Numbered from the stretch's first letter, positions 41,231-50,658 are shown. The stretch: 64,000 nt of DNA from Streptococcus thalassemiae (GCF_903645285.1 NZ_CAHJXN010000001.1:412001-476000), one strand, 5' to 3'. Numbers and translations: made by a program. The notes: generated by a model not told the origin, from the letters alone.

Positions 41231-41964
41231 CGACCTTCCCCCTTCTTAAACTGACGAGGTGTCACACCTGCAATATGCTTAAAGCGTTGGGTAAAATAGT
41301 TCATATCTTCAAAACCAACCTTTTCGGCTATCTCATAAATCTTTAAATCCGTGGTCAGAAGCAAGAGCTTGGCTTGTTTGACACGTTCTCTCACCAAATA
41401 ATCCTGAAAAGGCAAGCCCAACTCTTTCTTAATCAAGGAACTCAGATAAGTTGGACTAAAGCCCAAGTCACTGGCCAAAGACTTTAAACTAAATTGGCTA
41501 TCAGCCAGATGGGACTGGATTTTCTGGGCCATGTTTCCTTCAAACTTATCGGTCAATAAATCTTGTAATTGCTCTTCTTTCTCTTCCTTATCCAACTTTT
41601 GCTTGATTTTCCCCAACATTTCCTCAATATCCTGACGAGAAAAGGGCTTAAGCAGGTAGTCATCCACACCGAGTTTGACAGCAGACAAGGCATAATCAAA
41701 ATCATCGTAGCCTGTCAAAAAAACTAAATGAACCTGAGGATAGGTTTCTCTGACCAGACTGGCCAACTGGATACCATTTAGATGAGGCATGTTGATATCG
41801 GTTAAAATGATATCTGGCACCTGCTTTTGTATCAAGTCCCAAGCCTGCCTTCCATTTTCAGCCTGACCGATGATTTCCATATCGTAGGCTGCTACATTAA
41901 CCAGTTTAGTCAAGCCTTGTCTTACCAGATATTCATCTTCTACGATTAAGATTGTGTAGGTCAT
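41227..41964 (-). CDS. AraC-type response regulator (ZmpR/RR09-like)
   Basis: 245 residues from MTYTILIVEDEYL. Receiver domain (1-120) with acidic pair in VEDE, phosphoacceptor Asp in ILTDINMP and the switch Lys in LLKPFS; AraC-type double helix-turn-helix at the C-terminus (about 150-245, LSSLIKKELGLPF ... FTQRFKHIAGVTPRQFKKG). AAGGAGCGG precedes the ATG at 41964; an upstream frame at 41982 is less likely. First gene of the pair; TATACT lies 30 bp upstream. Confidence 0.92.
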   Translation of the reverse strand: MTYTILIVEDEYLVRQGLTKLVNVAAYDMEIIGQAENGRQAWDLIQKQVPDIILTDINMPHLNGIQLASLVRETYPQVHLVFLTGYDDFDYALSAVKLGVDDYLLKPFSRQDIEEMLGKIKQKLDKEEKEEQLQDLLTDKFEGNMAQKIQSHLADSQFSLKSLASDLGFSPTYLSSLIKKELGLPFQDYLVRERVKQAKLLLLTTDLKIYEIAEKVGFEDMNYFTQRFKHIAGVTPRQFKKGEGR

Positions 41965-42034
41965 GCTCCGCTCCTTTACCACTTACTAGTATCAGTATAG
42001 CAAAATTCTCCTCTAACTGCTTAGGAAAGACTTC

Positions 42035-43147
42035 TTAATCAACATAATCTAGTAAATAAGCATAGCCTTTTTCTTCCATTTGGTCTTTGGGAATAAAGCG
42101 GATGGAAAGACTATTGATACAGTAGCGCAAGCCGCCCTTGTCCTGTGGACCGTCCGTAAAGACATGCCCAAGGTGAGAATCTCCCACTCGACTCCGCACT
42201 TCCATGCGTGTCATATTGTAGGACTTATCTTCCTTGTAGGTAGCAACATCTGGGCTGATGGGCTGGGTGAAACTAGGCCAACCACAACCAGACTCAAACT
42301 TATCCTTTGATGAAAAGAGGGGTTCTCCAGTTGCCACATCCACATAGATACCAGATTCAAATTTATCCCAGTAGCGGTTTGAAAAAGCTCGCTCTGTTTG
42401 ATTTTTCTGGGTAACTGCATACTCCTCAGGTGACAGGGTCTTTTTCAATTCCTCATCACTTGGTTTTGGATATTTGCTGGCATCGATGACAGGGTAGGCA
42501 GCCTGATTGACATTGATATGGCAGTAGCCATTTGGATTTTTCTTGAGATAGTCTTGGTGGTAATCCTCTGCCACTACAAAATTCTTCAAGGTTTCCTTTT
42601 CAACTGCTAGAGGTTGATCGTATTTCTTAGCCACCTCATCAAAGACTTGGTTGATTACCTCCAAATCCTTGTCATCTGTGTAATAAACACCAGTACGGTA
42701 CTGGGTTCCCACATCATTTCCTTGTTTATTTTTGCTGGTTGGATTGATAATGCGGAAATAATGAAGCAGAATTTCCTTGAGGGAAATTTGATTGGCGTCA
42801 TAGGTGACATGGACAGTCTCCGCATGTCCTGTTTGGTTGATCAATTCGTACTTGGTTGTTTCCCCTCTACCATTTGCATAACCTGAAACGGCATCTGTCA
42901 CTCCGGGAACGCGGGAGAAGTATTCCTCTACTCCCCAGAAACATCCCCCAGCTAGATAAATTTCATGCAAGTCTGCGTCTTTACTAATTTCTGTTTTTTT
43001 CACTGTTTTTCCTCCTTGGCTAACTGATGCTTTCTCAATTTGCGAGCTATCTGTCTGCCCTGCATTTCGCATCAATAGAAAATAGAAACCGGTTATGGCT
43101 AGGAAAAATACTCCTAGCAACAAGATGATTTTTAGCTTATCATTCAT
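42035..43147 (-). CDS. msrAB: Membrane-anchored methionine sulfoxide reductase MsrA-MsrB
   Basis: 370 residues. N-terminal membrane anchor (about 6-25), MsrA domain (about 65-210) with the active Cys in [11 protein letters not shown], linker, MsrB domain (about 225-365) with GCGWPSF and the catalytic Cys in RYCINS. Repairs both methionine sulfoxide epimers on the outside of the membrane. Follows ccdA and the TlpA-like lipoprotein, which in pneumococcus (CcdA2-Etrx2-MsrAB2) supply its electrons. This link is known biology applied here by gene order. Confidence 0.95.
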   Translation of the reverse strand: MNDKLKIILLLGVFFLAITGFYFLLMRNAGQTDSSQIEKASVSQGGKTVKKTEISKDADLHEIYLAGGCFWGVEEYFSRVPGVTDAVSGYANGRGETTKYELINQTGHAETVHVTYDANQISLKEILLHYFRIINPTSKNKQGNDVGTQYRTGVYYTDDKDLEVINQVFDEVAKKYDQPLAVEKETLKNFVVAEDYHQDYLKKNPNGYCHINVNQAAYPVIDASKYPKPSDEELKKTLSPEEYAVTQKNQTERAFSNRYWDKFESGIYVDVATGEPLFSSKDKFESGCGWPSFTQPISPDVATYKEDKSYNMTRMEVRSRVGDSHLGHVFTDGPQDKGGLRYCINSLSIRFIPKDQMEEKGYAYLLDYVD

Positions 43148-43157
43148 AGGACACCTC

Positions 43158-43724
43158 CTAGGCTAATTCCTTCAAAGTTTGCAAAATCGCATCTTTTTCC
43201 ATAAAACCTGGTTGGGTTTTGACCAATTTTCCTTCACCATCTATAAAGGCTTGAGTTGGGTAGGAACGAACGCCATAAGTTTCCAAAAGTTTGCCTGATG
43301 GGTCAACTAGGACTGGGAAATTTTTATAATCCAATCCCTTATACCAGTTCTTAAAGTCCGTTTCAGATTGCTCTCCCTTATGTCCTGGTGATACTACTGT
43401 CAAGACCACATAATCATCACCAGCATCCTTAGCGATTTCATCCGTGTCTGGAAGACTAGCCAGACAGATGGAGCACCAAGACGCCCAGAATTTGAGATAG
43501 ACTTTCTTTCCCTTGTAATCAGACAAGCGATAGGTCTTGCCATCTACTCCAGTTAGCTCAAAATCAGCCACTTCTTTCCCTTTAGCCGTGCTTGTTTTAC
43601 TAGCTGTCTGCTCCATCTTCATCTCATCTTTCATTTGGTGTTCACTGGTCATGGACTTGCCTGAACAAGCCGTCAAACAAAGGAGCGAACCTGCTCCAAG
43701 AACACATGTTTGCCATTTTTTCAT
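43158..43724 (-). CDS. etrx2: Thioredoxin-like lipoprotein (TlpA/Etrx2 type)
   Basis: 188 residues from [10 protein letters not shown] at 43724, with GAAAGGA before it. Lipoprotein signal with lipobox LTAC (Cys about residue 23). Thioredoxin-like domain (about 50-188) with the redox motif WCSIC. Takes electrons from CcdA and reduces MsrAB at the cell surface. Lies between ccdA and msrAB, 10 bp before msrAB. The upstream in-frame ATG (43751) overlaps ccdA and would spoil the signal peptide. Confidence 0.9.
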   Translation of the reverse strand: MKKWQTCVLGAGSLLCLTACSGKSMTSEHQMKDEMKMEQTASKTSTAKGKEVADFELTGVDGKTYRLSDYKGKKVYLKFWASWCSICLASLPDTDEIAKDAGDDYVVLTVVSPGHKGEQSETDFKNWYKGLDYKNFPVLVDPSGKLLETYGVRSYPTQAFIDGEGKLVKTQPGFMEKDAILQTLKELA

Positions 43725-43743
43725 ACTGATATTCCTTTCCATT

Positions 43744-44454
43744 TTATTCAAATAATTGACTTAAAATTGAAGCATTTCCAAATAGAACCAAGAGTCCCAT
43801 CACAATAATGAGAAAACCACCCACTTTTTTGAGGATTCCGAGATAGGGATGAAGTTTTCGGAAATGTTTCAAAACATAACTAGAGGCTAGAGCTAGAAGC
43901 AAGAATGGTAGCGCCAAACCCAACGTGTACACCAACATGAGACCCGCTCCCTGCCAAGCTCCTGAACCACCTGAAGCCGCCAAGGCTAAAACAGAGCCAA
44001 GAACCGGCCCTACACAAGGCGTCCAAGCAAAACTAAAGGTCAAACCCAATAAAAATGCCTGACTATAGCCCTTACCATTTTGCCCCTGTCCTTGCAGTTG
44101 TAACCTCTTTTCCTTATAAAGCCCCTTAAAGCTTAGAATCTCCATCTGGTGCAAGCCTAAGAGAATGATAACCGCACCCGTCACATATTGGAACCAAGAA
44201 GCATAAAGCAAATCGCCTAAAAAACCAGCTCCATAGCCTAGTAAAATAAAGATAAAGGAAATTCCTGCTATAAAGGCCAGAGTTCGCAATAAACTAGTAA
44301 CTGAGATTGAAAATTTGTTGCTAGAAGCCTGAGCACCATCCTTATCATCTAGTAACACCCCTGCATAGACTGGTAACAAGGGTAAGATACAAGGAGAAAA
44401 GAAGGATAGAATCCCTGCCAAAAAGACACTTAGAAAAAAGAAAATATGACCCAT
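43744..44454 (-). CDS. ccdA: Cytochrome c biogenesis-type electron transporter CcdA
   Basis: 236 residues, six membrane segments. The conserved Cys pair lies in segments one and four (SFFSPCILPLLP, TPCVGPVLGS). It carries electrons from cytoplasmic thioredoxin to the outside. First gene of ccdA-etrx2-msrAB. AGGAGG precedes the ATG and a TATAAT box lies ~35 bp upstream. The name comes from the module, not from any cytochrome c made by this organism. Confidence 0.93.
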   Translation of the reverse strand: MGHIFFFLSVFLAGILSFFSPCILPLLPVYAGVLLDDKDGAQASSNKFSISVTSLLRTLAFIAGISFIFILLGYGAGFLGDLLYASWFQYVTGAVIILLGLHQMEILSFKGLYKEKRLQLQGQGQNGKGYSQAFLLGLTFSFAWTPCVGPVLGSVLALAASGGSGAWQGAGLMLVYTLGLALPFLLLALASSYVLKHFRKLHPYLGILKKVGGFLIIVMGLLVLFGNASILSQLFE

Positions 44455-44598
44455 AAAGTTCCTCCTATCATTTTATTGATAGATTTATTATACTCCTTCC
44501 ATTTTCGAAAAAACAGGGACAATGATAGGGAAAAATAGGAATTTAATCAGATAATTTAGAAATCTTGGACAAAAACTATACAAAAAACTGTCAAAGCA

Positions 44599-44650
44599 CA
44601 AAAGCGCATAGTATCAAGGCTTTATAGAACCTTGATACTATGCGCTTTTG
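44599..44650. terminator. Large perfect hairpin after the yihY-like gene
   Basis: Two 21-bp arms (44599-44619, 44630-44650) perfectly complementary around a 10-nt loop; core GATACTATGCGC. Lies after the stop of the YihY gene, so it may end transcription, although the T run is short. A related hairpin is at 54635-54683. Confidence 0.7.
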
Positions 44651-44664
44651 TAATGGATAAATAG

Positions 44665-45525
44665 TTAGTCTTTTCTAAAACTAGGATCTTTCAAACTCTG
44701 CACACTGGCATTGATCACCGCGCCTAGGATAACAATTTTAGCAATCAAGATAAACCAAAACATCATAACAACAAGAAGAACAGAACCTAAAATTCGGACG
44801 TCCACCAAATGATGGACATAGTAATTGAGATAACTAGAGAACAGAGTTAGTAAACCTAAAATCACTAAGAGAACAAAGGCACTACCTGGTAGGGTATAAC
44901 TAAGTTTCCTGTTAGATAGATTGGGAAGAAAATAATAAAGCATGACCAAGATAGCAAAGAGCAGGGCGTAAGTCAGAGGACCTGCCAACCCTTGTAAAGC
45001 CTGATAGATAATGCCATCTTTTGTCCAATAATGAGCAAGTAAATCCAAAATCATCTGCCCAAACAAGCTCAAAAACAAGGCAAAAGCAAAGAGGAGCTGT
45101 AAACCAAAACTGACTAGGAGACTCACCATCTGATGGGAAATAAGTCCACGACTCTTTTCGACGCCATAAGCCTTGTTAAAAGCTTTTTGCAAGAAATTCA
45201 TAGATTTTGAAAAACTCCATAACGCCGATAAAACAGAAAAACTCAATAAACCTGTTGAAGGTTGGGTCAAGACTTCTCTGGCTATTTTTTCCACACCTTC
45301 ATAGAGGCTTGGAGGCAGGACGTCTTTCACAAATCCCAGAAATTCTCCCACAGGAATCTGAAAATAGGGGAGGATATTGACCACCACCAAAAGAAGTGGA
45401 AAAATCGAAATCAACCAATAGTAGGCTACTGCGACACTGGTCAACTCACTATCTGATGCTTGATAATAATGCAAAAAGGCTTTTAATAAAGGCTTGTCTA
45501 TCAGCTCTTTCCACCACTTCTTCAT
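44665..45525 (-). CDS. YihY/BrkB family membrane protein
   Basis: 286 residues from MKKWWKELID at 45525, preceded by AAGGAG. Six or seven hydrophobic segments, N-terminal cytoplasmic stretch, conserved SVAVAYYWLISIFPLLL. The family was once misnamed ribonuclease BN; it is now known as YihY/BrkB, function unclear. Separated from the antiporter gene by a long-form RUP. Confidence 0.88.
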   Translation of the reverse strand: MKKWWKELIDKPLLKAFLHYYQASDSELTSVAVAYYWLISIFPLLLVVVNILPYFQIPVGEFLGFVKDVLPPSLYEGVEKIAREVLTQPSTGLLSFSVLSALWSFSKSMNFLQKAFNKAYGVEKSRGLISHQMVSLLVSFGLQLLFAFALFLSLFGQMILDLLAHYWTKDGIIYQALQGLAGPLTYALLFAILVMLYYFLPNLSNRKLSYTLPGSAFVLLVILGLLTLFSSYLNYYVHHLVDVRILGSVLLVVMMFWFILIAKIVILGAVINASVQSLKDPSFRKD

Positions 45526-45550
45526 GTCACACTCCTTCACTTATAATCTT

Positions 45551-45700
45551 ATACTCAATGAAAATCAAATAGCAAACTAGGAAACTAGGCGTAGGTTGCT
45601 CAAAGCCCTGCTTTGAGGTTGTAGATGAAACTGACGAAGTCAGTCACATATATAATCCAAGGCGACGCTGACGTGGTTTGAAGAGATTTTCGAAGAGTAT
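45551..45700. repeat. RUP-type repeat, long form (copy 3)
   Basis: 150 bp beginning ATACTCAATGAAAATC and ending TTTTCGAAGAGTAT; reverse orientation to copy 2, with the same inner palindromes (CTCAAAGC ... GCTTTGAG and ACTGACGAAGTCAGT). It fills the gap between the antiporter and the YihY gene. Confidence 0.8.
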
Positions 45701-45703
45701 TAA

Positions 45704-47758
45704 CTAATTTCTTCTTACCAATTCCACCATATCATAAGGCAGGGTATTGGCAGCTTCCTTCAAGGAATAGTTCTCTAAGTTATTGACATTTTGTCGTAAC
45801 TTCTTGGCATACTTGGTCGTAATCAATCGTTTTTCTTCGTATTCGAAAATCAACTTGCGCTCCAGATAATAGCCTCTCAGCATTTCATCGATATTGTTGG
45901 GTTTGACACGATTGATAACCCGTTCGACAAAGGCACCACTACTGATAATAGCTGTTTCACGGAGACGAGACTCCTGCATAAAACTAATCAAAGAGCGTCT
46001 ATAGACTCCCTTCAGATTTTCCAAACTTTCAATAATCATCTCTGTATTGGCAAGATAGAGTTCTGCAATTTGGTCATAATCAAGAGCACGGAGACGGCTT
46101 TGCTCCTTGTCCTTCCAGCTACGGAAAGTCCTCCCGAGAGTAAAAACTTCATGAAGGAGAAAACGTAAAATCCGCAAAGAAACAAGGAAATAATAGGTCA
46201 ATCGTGACGCAAATTTACGATTGATGCCTCGTTCTATATTTTTCAGATAACGTTGGTAAACTCGGTAAGCACGATTGCTAATGTTCCCCTCTTCATAGGC
46301 CTGTTCCAATCCATCACTTTCAATACTAAGAATCAAGAGTTTCAAAGCAGCCCAGTCTTCTTGAGCCCCCTTATTTTCTTGACTCAGGATGAGATTTTCA
46401 ATACGTCCATGATAATTGTCAATAGCCGCATAGAGGGGAAGTTTATTTCTGGTGCCTTCCAACTCTTTTTCCAACTCTATCGTCACTTCATTCAAAATGG
46501 CGATATGCATGAGATAGTCCTTACTGTCTTCCTGTTCATCAGAAAGATGAGGCAAGACCAAGAGACCTGTTAAAAAGCTGACAAGCGTCACACCTGCAAC
46601 AAGGAAAAGTAAGAGAGGATACTCCTGCTCTAGATTACTTGGTATCAAGAGAATCGTAGCAATTGACACGGTTCCCTTGACACCTGAGAAGGTCAAAAGA
46701 AGCATGTCCTTCATATACTTATTTAACTTTTTCTTGAGACGTCGAGTCCTATAGGCATAATAGCCATAAATCATGACAAAACGAATGGCAAAGAGGAGAA
46801 CGGTCAGGGAGACAAGAGATAGCAATAAAAGTAAGGGATTATAGATTGGATTGGTCAAGATAGGCTCTGCTATCATTTCCAGCTCCATCCCTAAAATCAC
46901 AAAGACAGAACCGTTGAGCATAAAGTTCACTGTATGCCAGACTGTCTCGGTTACCGTATCCACTTGGGCTTCGAGGAGCGTAATTTTCTTAAAACGGCTT
47001 GCCTTTAAAATCCCAGCAACTACAACGGCAATAATCCCTGAAACATGGACTTCTTCTGCCAGGAAGAAGGTCACCAGAGGCAAACTCAATTCTAATAAAA
47101 GTTCGCTGGCAATATCCGTTGCTCGCACACTTAGCAAGAAGCTATGGAGGAAACGATTGGTCATGGCTGTTAAAAAGCCAATCAAAAAACCGCCTAGGAT
47201 TGAAAAGATGAGCGAACTACTCGCTTGCCCAAGGGAAAAGGCTCCAGTTGTCCAAGCTGTCAAAGCTACCTGAAAAGCCACCAAACCAGATGCATCATTC
47301 AAAAGTCCTTCACCCTTAAGGATATTGGACACGCGCTTAGGAAAGCTAAACCGCTCTGAAAGAGAGGCAAAGGCCACCAAATCCGTAGGCCCAAGAGCTG
47401 CCCCAACAGCCAAGCAAGCTGCCAAGGGAAGGCTGAGCCAAAGAAGATGGGCCAAACCTCCCAAACTCAGGGTCGAGATAAAAATCACTGGAAATATGAG
47501 ATAAACAATGATTCGCCAGTGTTTTAAAATAGCCGTAATATCCGCTTCTTCCGACTCTCGAAAAAGCAAGGGTCCAATAACCAGTGCCAAAAACAACTCT
47601 GTATTGAGGTGAAAGTCGGTATTGGGTAAAAATAGACCAATCACAATTCCCAAAAGAATCTGCACCAAAGGGAGTGGCAAAAAAGGCAGGAGCTTATTGG
47701 TTGTACTCGAGACAATCAAGACCAGTAAAAATAGGATAAGGTAAATCAGTAATTCCAC
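45704..47758 (-). CDS. Na+/H+ antiporter, CPA1/NhaP type
   Basis: 684 residues. About twelve membrane segments in residues 1-410 (Na/H exchanger domain, with GPTDLVAF and the ND of GLLNDASGL typical of CPA1), then a cytoplasmic C-terminal domain of about 270 residues with charged helices. Expels Na+ (or K+) in exchange for H+. Starts 11 bp after the 84-residue gene at 47770. Followed directly by a RUP. Confidence 0.92.
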   Translation of the reverse strand: MELLIYLILFLLVLIVSSTTNKLLPFLPLPLVQILLGIVIGLFLPNTDFHLNTELFLALVIGPLLFRESEEADITAILKHWRIIVYLIFPVIFISTLSLGGLAHLLWLSLPLAACLAVGAALGPTDLVAFASLSERFSFPKRVSNILKGEGLLNDASGLVAFQVALTAWTTGAFSLGQASSSLIFSILGGFLIGFLTAMTNRFLHSFLLSVRATDIASELLLELSLPLVTFFLAEEVHVSGIIAVVVAGILKASRFKKITLLEAQVDTVTETVWHTVNFMLNGSVFVILGMELEMIAEPILTNPIYNPLLLLLSLVSLTVLLFAIRFVMIYGYYAYRTRRLKKKLNKYMKDMLLLTFSGVKGTVSIATILLIPSNLEQEYPLLLFLVAGVTLVSFLTGLLVLPHLSDEQEDSKDYLMHIAILNEVTIELEKELEGTRNKLPLYAAIDNYHGRIENLILSQENKGAQEDWAALKLLILSIESDGLEQAYEEGNISNRAYRVYQRYLKNIERGINRKFASRLTYYFLVSLRILRFLLHEVFTLGRTFRSWKDKEQSRLRALDYDQIAELYLANTEMIIESLENLKGVYRRSLISFMQESRLRETAIISSGAFVERVINRVKPNNIDEMLRGYYLERKLIFEYEEKRLITTKYAKKLRQNVNNLENYSLKEAANTLPYDMVELVRRN

Positions 47759-47769
47759 GCACGACCTCC

Positions 47770-48024
47770 TTAATCTTTTTTACAACAGGATTCAAATATC
47801 TCCTTCTGCTCTTTGATTTTTTGGTCAATCTTGGAACAATCTTTGTGCTCAATTTTTCTCTGGCACCGTTCCATTTCAAGAGCAACTAATTTTTTCTTAA
47901 TTTTAAGCATTTTTTTGCTCATATGCGCTTGGTCTAGCACGCCCACCGCTCGTTCGTGGTGGGTTGATTCAACAAAATTCTGGCGCATGGCATCCAGCTT
48001 TTCACGTAGGTATTGTTTATCCAT
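47770..48024 (-). CDS. Small charged protein of unknown function
   Basis: 84 residues, strongly helical and basic, coiled-coil-like (KKMLKIKKKLVALEMER), with three Cys (MERCQRK and the end CCKKD). The paired Cys near the C-terminus could bind metal. Overlaps ytqB by 8 bp and precedes the antiporter by 11 bp, so translation is coupled. No family recognised. Confidence 0.75.
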   Translation of the reverse strand: MDKQYLREKLDAMRQNFVESTHHERAVGVLDQAHMSKKMLKIKKKLVALEMERCQRKIEHKDCSKIDQKIKEQKEIFESCCKKD

Positions 48025-48580
48025 GTTTATATCTCTCTAATTTTTCAATCATTACTAAAAATGGTGGATTGTTGACTTGGTTTAAAGTTCGGTAAATGGC
48101 AGCTGTGTACTCTTGTTGGTTCAACTGGCTAACAAAATCCAAAACAGCATCCCTCTCGAGGTCGCCTCCTTCATGACCATAGTAGATCATGATAGCAATC
48201 CGTCCCCCTTTGACAAGTAAATGGCATAACTTTTCTAATGCTTCAATCGTTGTCTGAGGTCGGGTGATGACAGACTTATCAGCTGACGGCAGATAGCCCA
48301 GATTAAAAATCCCTGCCTTGGCTTCTGTCACAAACTGGTCCAGTGTCTCATGACCTTGCAAGATTAACTGGGCATTTGTCATTCCAGCCTGGTCCAAACG
48401 CTCTTGGGTCTTTTCCAAGGCTTGCTCCTGAATATCAAAAGCATAGACTTGCTTGGCTAGCTTGGCCAGAAAAAGCGTGTCATGGCCATTTCCCATAGTC
48501 GCATCCACTACGATATCCTCTTTTGTCACTACCTCAGACAAAAAATCATGTGCCATCTCAAGTGGTCTTTTCATTTTCAA
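48017..48580 (-). CDS. ytqB: SAM-dependent methyltransferase (YtqB/rRNA methylase-like)
   Basis: 187 residues. SAM motif I is VVDATMGNGHDTLFLA; later IMIYYGHEGG and NPPFLVMIEKL follow the PF06962-type rRNA methylase pattern. Substrate probably RNA (recent work links the family to tRNA wobble-uridine modification with its YtqA neighbour). Overlaps ytqA by 23 bp. The first ATGs (48580 and 48574) are both possible. Confidence 0.88.
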   Translation of the reverse strand: MKMKRPLEMAHDFLSEVVTKEDIVVDATMGNGHDTLFLAKLAKQVYAFDIQEQALEKTQERLDQAGMTNAQLILQGHETLDQFVTEAKAGIFNLGYLPSADKSVITRPQTTIEALEKLCHLLVKGGRIAIMIYYGHEGGDLERDAVLDFVSQLNQQEYTAAIYRTLNQVNNPPFLVMIEKLERYKHG

Positions 48581-49505
48581 ACTCCTGTTTTACAGCCTTG
48601 CATCCTTGAACGCTTCCACGACGTCGCATCTCCGTCTCAATACTATTAAGGACTTCCCATTTATTGAGGCTCCACATAGGCCCAATCAGCATATCCCTAG
48701 GTGCATCTCCCGTGATTCGATGGATGACGATATGCTTGGGAATGATTTCCAGTTGGTCACAGATGACCTTAACATATTCGTCCTGGCTCATCAACTGCAA
48801 ACGTCCCTCGTGGTAATCTCGTTGCATACGCGTATTGGTCATCAGGTGAAGCAAGTGCAATTTAATCCCTTGAATATCGTTATCCGTGACACAGCGGCGG
48901 ACATTTTCAATCATCATCTCATGGGTTTCACCAGGCAAGCCGTTGATCAGATGGGAAACAATCTCAATCTTGGGATACTTTCTCAAACGCTTGACCGTTT
49001 CCACGTACAACTCATAGGAATGGGCGCGGTTAATCAGGTCAGAGGTTGTTTCATAAGTGGTTTGCAAGCCCAATTCAACCGTCACATGCATGCGTTCCGA
49101 TAACTCAGCCAAATATTCAATGGTTGCGTCTGGTAAACAGTCTGGGCGCGTTCCGATATTGATTCCTACCACACCTGGCTCGTTGATAGCCTGTTCATAG
49201 CGCTCTCGAATAACTTCCACCTTTTCATGGGTGTTGGTAAAATTTTGAAAATAAACCAGATACTTCTGAACATCCGGCCACTTACGATGCATAAAGTCAA
49301 TTTCCTTATAAAATTGCTCACGGATAGGCGCATCTGGTGCTACAATAGCATCTCCAGAACCAGAAACCGTACAAAAAGTACAGCCTCCATGAGCCACAGT
49401 TCCATCACGATTGGGACAATCAAATCCCGCATCAATAGGGACTTTAAAGGTCTTTTCTCCAAATAGTTTTCGATAATAATCATTCAAGGTGTTATAAGAT
49501 TTCAT
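48558..49505 (-). CDS. ytqA: Radical SAM protein YtqA (TIGR01212)
   Basis: 315 residues from MKSYNTLNDY at 49505. Radical SAM Cys cluster CPNRDGTVAHGGCTFC near residue 26. Further conserved NIGTRPDC, ELGLQT and NGLPGETHEM. TTGAGA-17-TATAAT places the start point at this ATG with no Shine-Dalgarno, so the mRNA is probably leaderless; the longer open frame to 49682 is spurious. First gene of ytqA-ytqB-ORF84-antiporter; acts with ytqB on tRNA by inference from the family. Confidence 0.9.
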   Translation of the reverse strand: MKSYNTLNDYYRKLFGEKTFKVPIDAGFDCPNRDGTVAHGGCTFCTVSGSGDAIVAPDAPIREQFYKEIDFMHRKWPDVQKYLVYFQNFTNTHEKVEVIRERYEQAINEPGVVGINIGTRPDCLPDATIEYLAELSERMHVTVELGLQTTYETTSDLINRAHSYELYVETVKRLRKYPKIEIVSHLINGLPGETHEMMIENVRRCVTDNDIQGIKLHLLHLMTNTRMQRDYHEGRLQLMSQDEYVKVICDQLEIIPKHIVIHRITGDAPRDMLIGPMWSLNKWEVLNSIETEMRRRGSVQGCKAVKQEFENEKTT

Positions 49506-49512
49506 AACTTTC

Positions 49513-49541
49513 ATTATAACAAAAAACACCCACAATCTCAA
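49513..49541 (-). promoter_or_regulatory. ytqA promoter, leaderless
   Basis: Minus strand TTGAGA, 17-bp spacer, TATAAT (49518-49513); the ATG begins 8 bp after the -10. Confidence 0.65.
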
Positions 49542-49611
49542 AAGCCTGACTTTCCTATAAATTCCTCTGTTTCTCGTTTCCATTAGCCATTTTTTATGAT
49601 ACAATATGGGT

Positions 49612-49965
49612 ATGATTTTAATGAAATTAGCATCTATTTTATTATTGATACTGACCTTAGTCGTCTGCATTATCATAAGCAAACTTTTTAGATTAAAAAA
49701 ACTAGGACGAAATTTTGCGGATTTGGCCTTTCCAGTTTTAATATTTGAGTATTACTTGATTACAGCTAAAACCTTTACCCATAATTTTCTCCCTAGACTG
49801 GGACTAGCCCTCTCACTTCTAGCCATTATTCTCGTTTTTTTCTTCCTTTTGAAAAAACGTAGCTTTTACTATCCTAAATTCATCAAATTCTTCTGGCGTG
49901 CAGGATTCTTATTAACCCTTGTTATGTATATTGAGATGATTGTTGAATTGATGGCCCAGAAATAA
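49612..49965 (+). CDS. DUF3397 family membrane protein
   Basis: 117 residues from MILMKLASIL (ATG 49612); alternatives are 49606 and 49621. Four hydrophobic segments, conserved positive loops (KLFRLKKLG, KKRSFYYPKF) and VMYIEMIVE near the end, as in the Firmicute DUF3397 family, function unknown. TACAAT (49600-49605) puts the start point at the 49612 ATG, with no Shine-Dalgarno, so a leaderless mRNA is likely. Divergent from ytqA; ends at a bidirectional terminator. Confidence 0.82.
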   Translation: MILMKLASILLLILTLVVCIIISKLFRLKKLGRNFADLAFPVLIFEYYLITAKTFTHNFLPRLGLALSLLAIILVFFFLLKKRSFYYPKFIKFFWRAGFLLTLVMYIEMIVELMAQK

Positions 49966-49977
49966 AAAACTAAATCG

Positions 49978-50022
49978 AAAACACCTCAATCAAACTAAAA
50001 TACAGTGATTGAAGTGTTTTTT
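49978..50022. terminator. Bidirectional terminator
   Basis: AAAACACcTCAATCA ... TGATTGAaGTGTTTT stem with T run on the plus strand, between the DUF3397 gene and the converging small membrane gene. Confidence 0.8.
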
Positions 50023-50046
50023 CTTTATCTATTTTTTCATCAATTC

Positions 50047-50355
50047 CTATTTTCCTTCTTTATCAGGAAAGAGATAACCAATCCCTACACAAGCTAGCAC
50101 ACCTGCTCCAATGACCAAGCCATTTGAAATTGGCAACAGGTCCAAAATTGCATTTGCGATGATAAAGGCAATAGTTAAACACATCAGACTAGCCTTGTAA
50201 TCCTTTTTCAAAAGATTCTCTAGTGTGAAAAAGAGGAACAAACCTACCGGAATCAATGACCAGAGGTTGACATTAAAATTTGGCCATCCAACAGAACCAA
50301 AATACACTACTGTCGCTGCTGCTAGTAAAAATACAATCCCCAATAACTTTTTCAT
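50047..50355 (-). CDS. Small membrane protein, LiaF/LiaI-like membrane part
   Basis: 102 residues from MKKLLGIVFLL at 50355, chosen because GGAGATAAACAA precedes it; the longer frame has no such site. Four hydrophobic segments (about 4-20, 30-43, 54-70, 76-94), basic loop NLLKKDYK and end PDKEGK. The spacing resembles the membrane part of LiaF/LiaI-like proteins (DUF5668), function unknown. Monocistronic by context. Confidence 0.65.
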   Translation of the reverse strand: MKKLLGIVFLLAAATVVYFGSVGWPNFNVNLWSLIPVGLFLFFTLENLLKKDYKASLMCLTIAFIIANAILDLLPISNGLVIGAGVLACVGIGYLFPDKEGK

Positions 50356-50509
50356 TTGTTTATCTCCGATTTCTTTTTTAGGAACTTGAGTTATCTGATA
50401 TTGATGCCTCACGTCCCTTACAAAAATCATTATAGCAGAGGTCAGTTTCAAGAACAAGTTCGTTTGCCTATCTGGTCTCTATACCAGTCTAAGTGGTCTG
50501 ATTTTCTTT

Positions 50510-50540
50510 AAAAAGAAAAAGAAGCCTGATAAGACTTCTT
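50510..50540 (-). terminator. tRNA-Thr terminator
   Basis: GAAGtCT ... AGgCTTC stem with loop TATC followed by TTTTTC on the minus strand, just after the tRNA. Confidence 0.65.
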
Positions 50541-50545
50541 CACTT

Positions 50546-50618
50546 TGCCGATTGCAGGGATCGAACCTGTGACCTAGGCTTTACGAGTGCCTTGCTCTAC
50601 CAACTGAGCTAAATCGGC
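50546..50618 (-). tRNA. tRNA-Thr, anticodon CGU
   Basis: 73-nt cloverleaf: acceptor GCCGATT / AATCGGC, D-loop TAGCTCAGTTGGTAGAG, anticodon stem AGGCA / AGCCT (approx.) with loop CTCGTAA, TTCGATCC arm, discriminator A; CCA is not encoded. The CGU anticodon reads ACG. A strong promoter precedes it and a hairpin follows, so it is a solitary tRNA unit. Confidence 0.95.
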
Positions 50619-50630
50619 TATTACACTTAC

Positions 50631-50658
50631 AGTATAGCACTCTGAGAATAGATGTCAA
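50631..50658 (-). promoter_or_regulatory. tRNA-Thr promoter
   Basis: Minus strand TTGACA (50658-50653), 16-bp spacer, TATACT (50636-50631). Confidence 0.7.
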
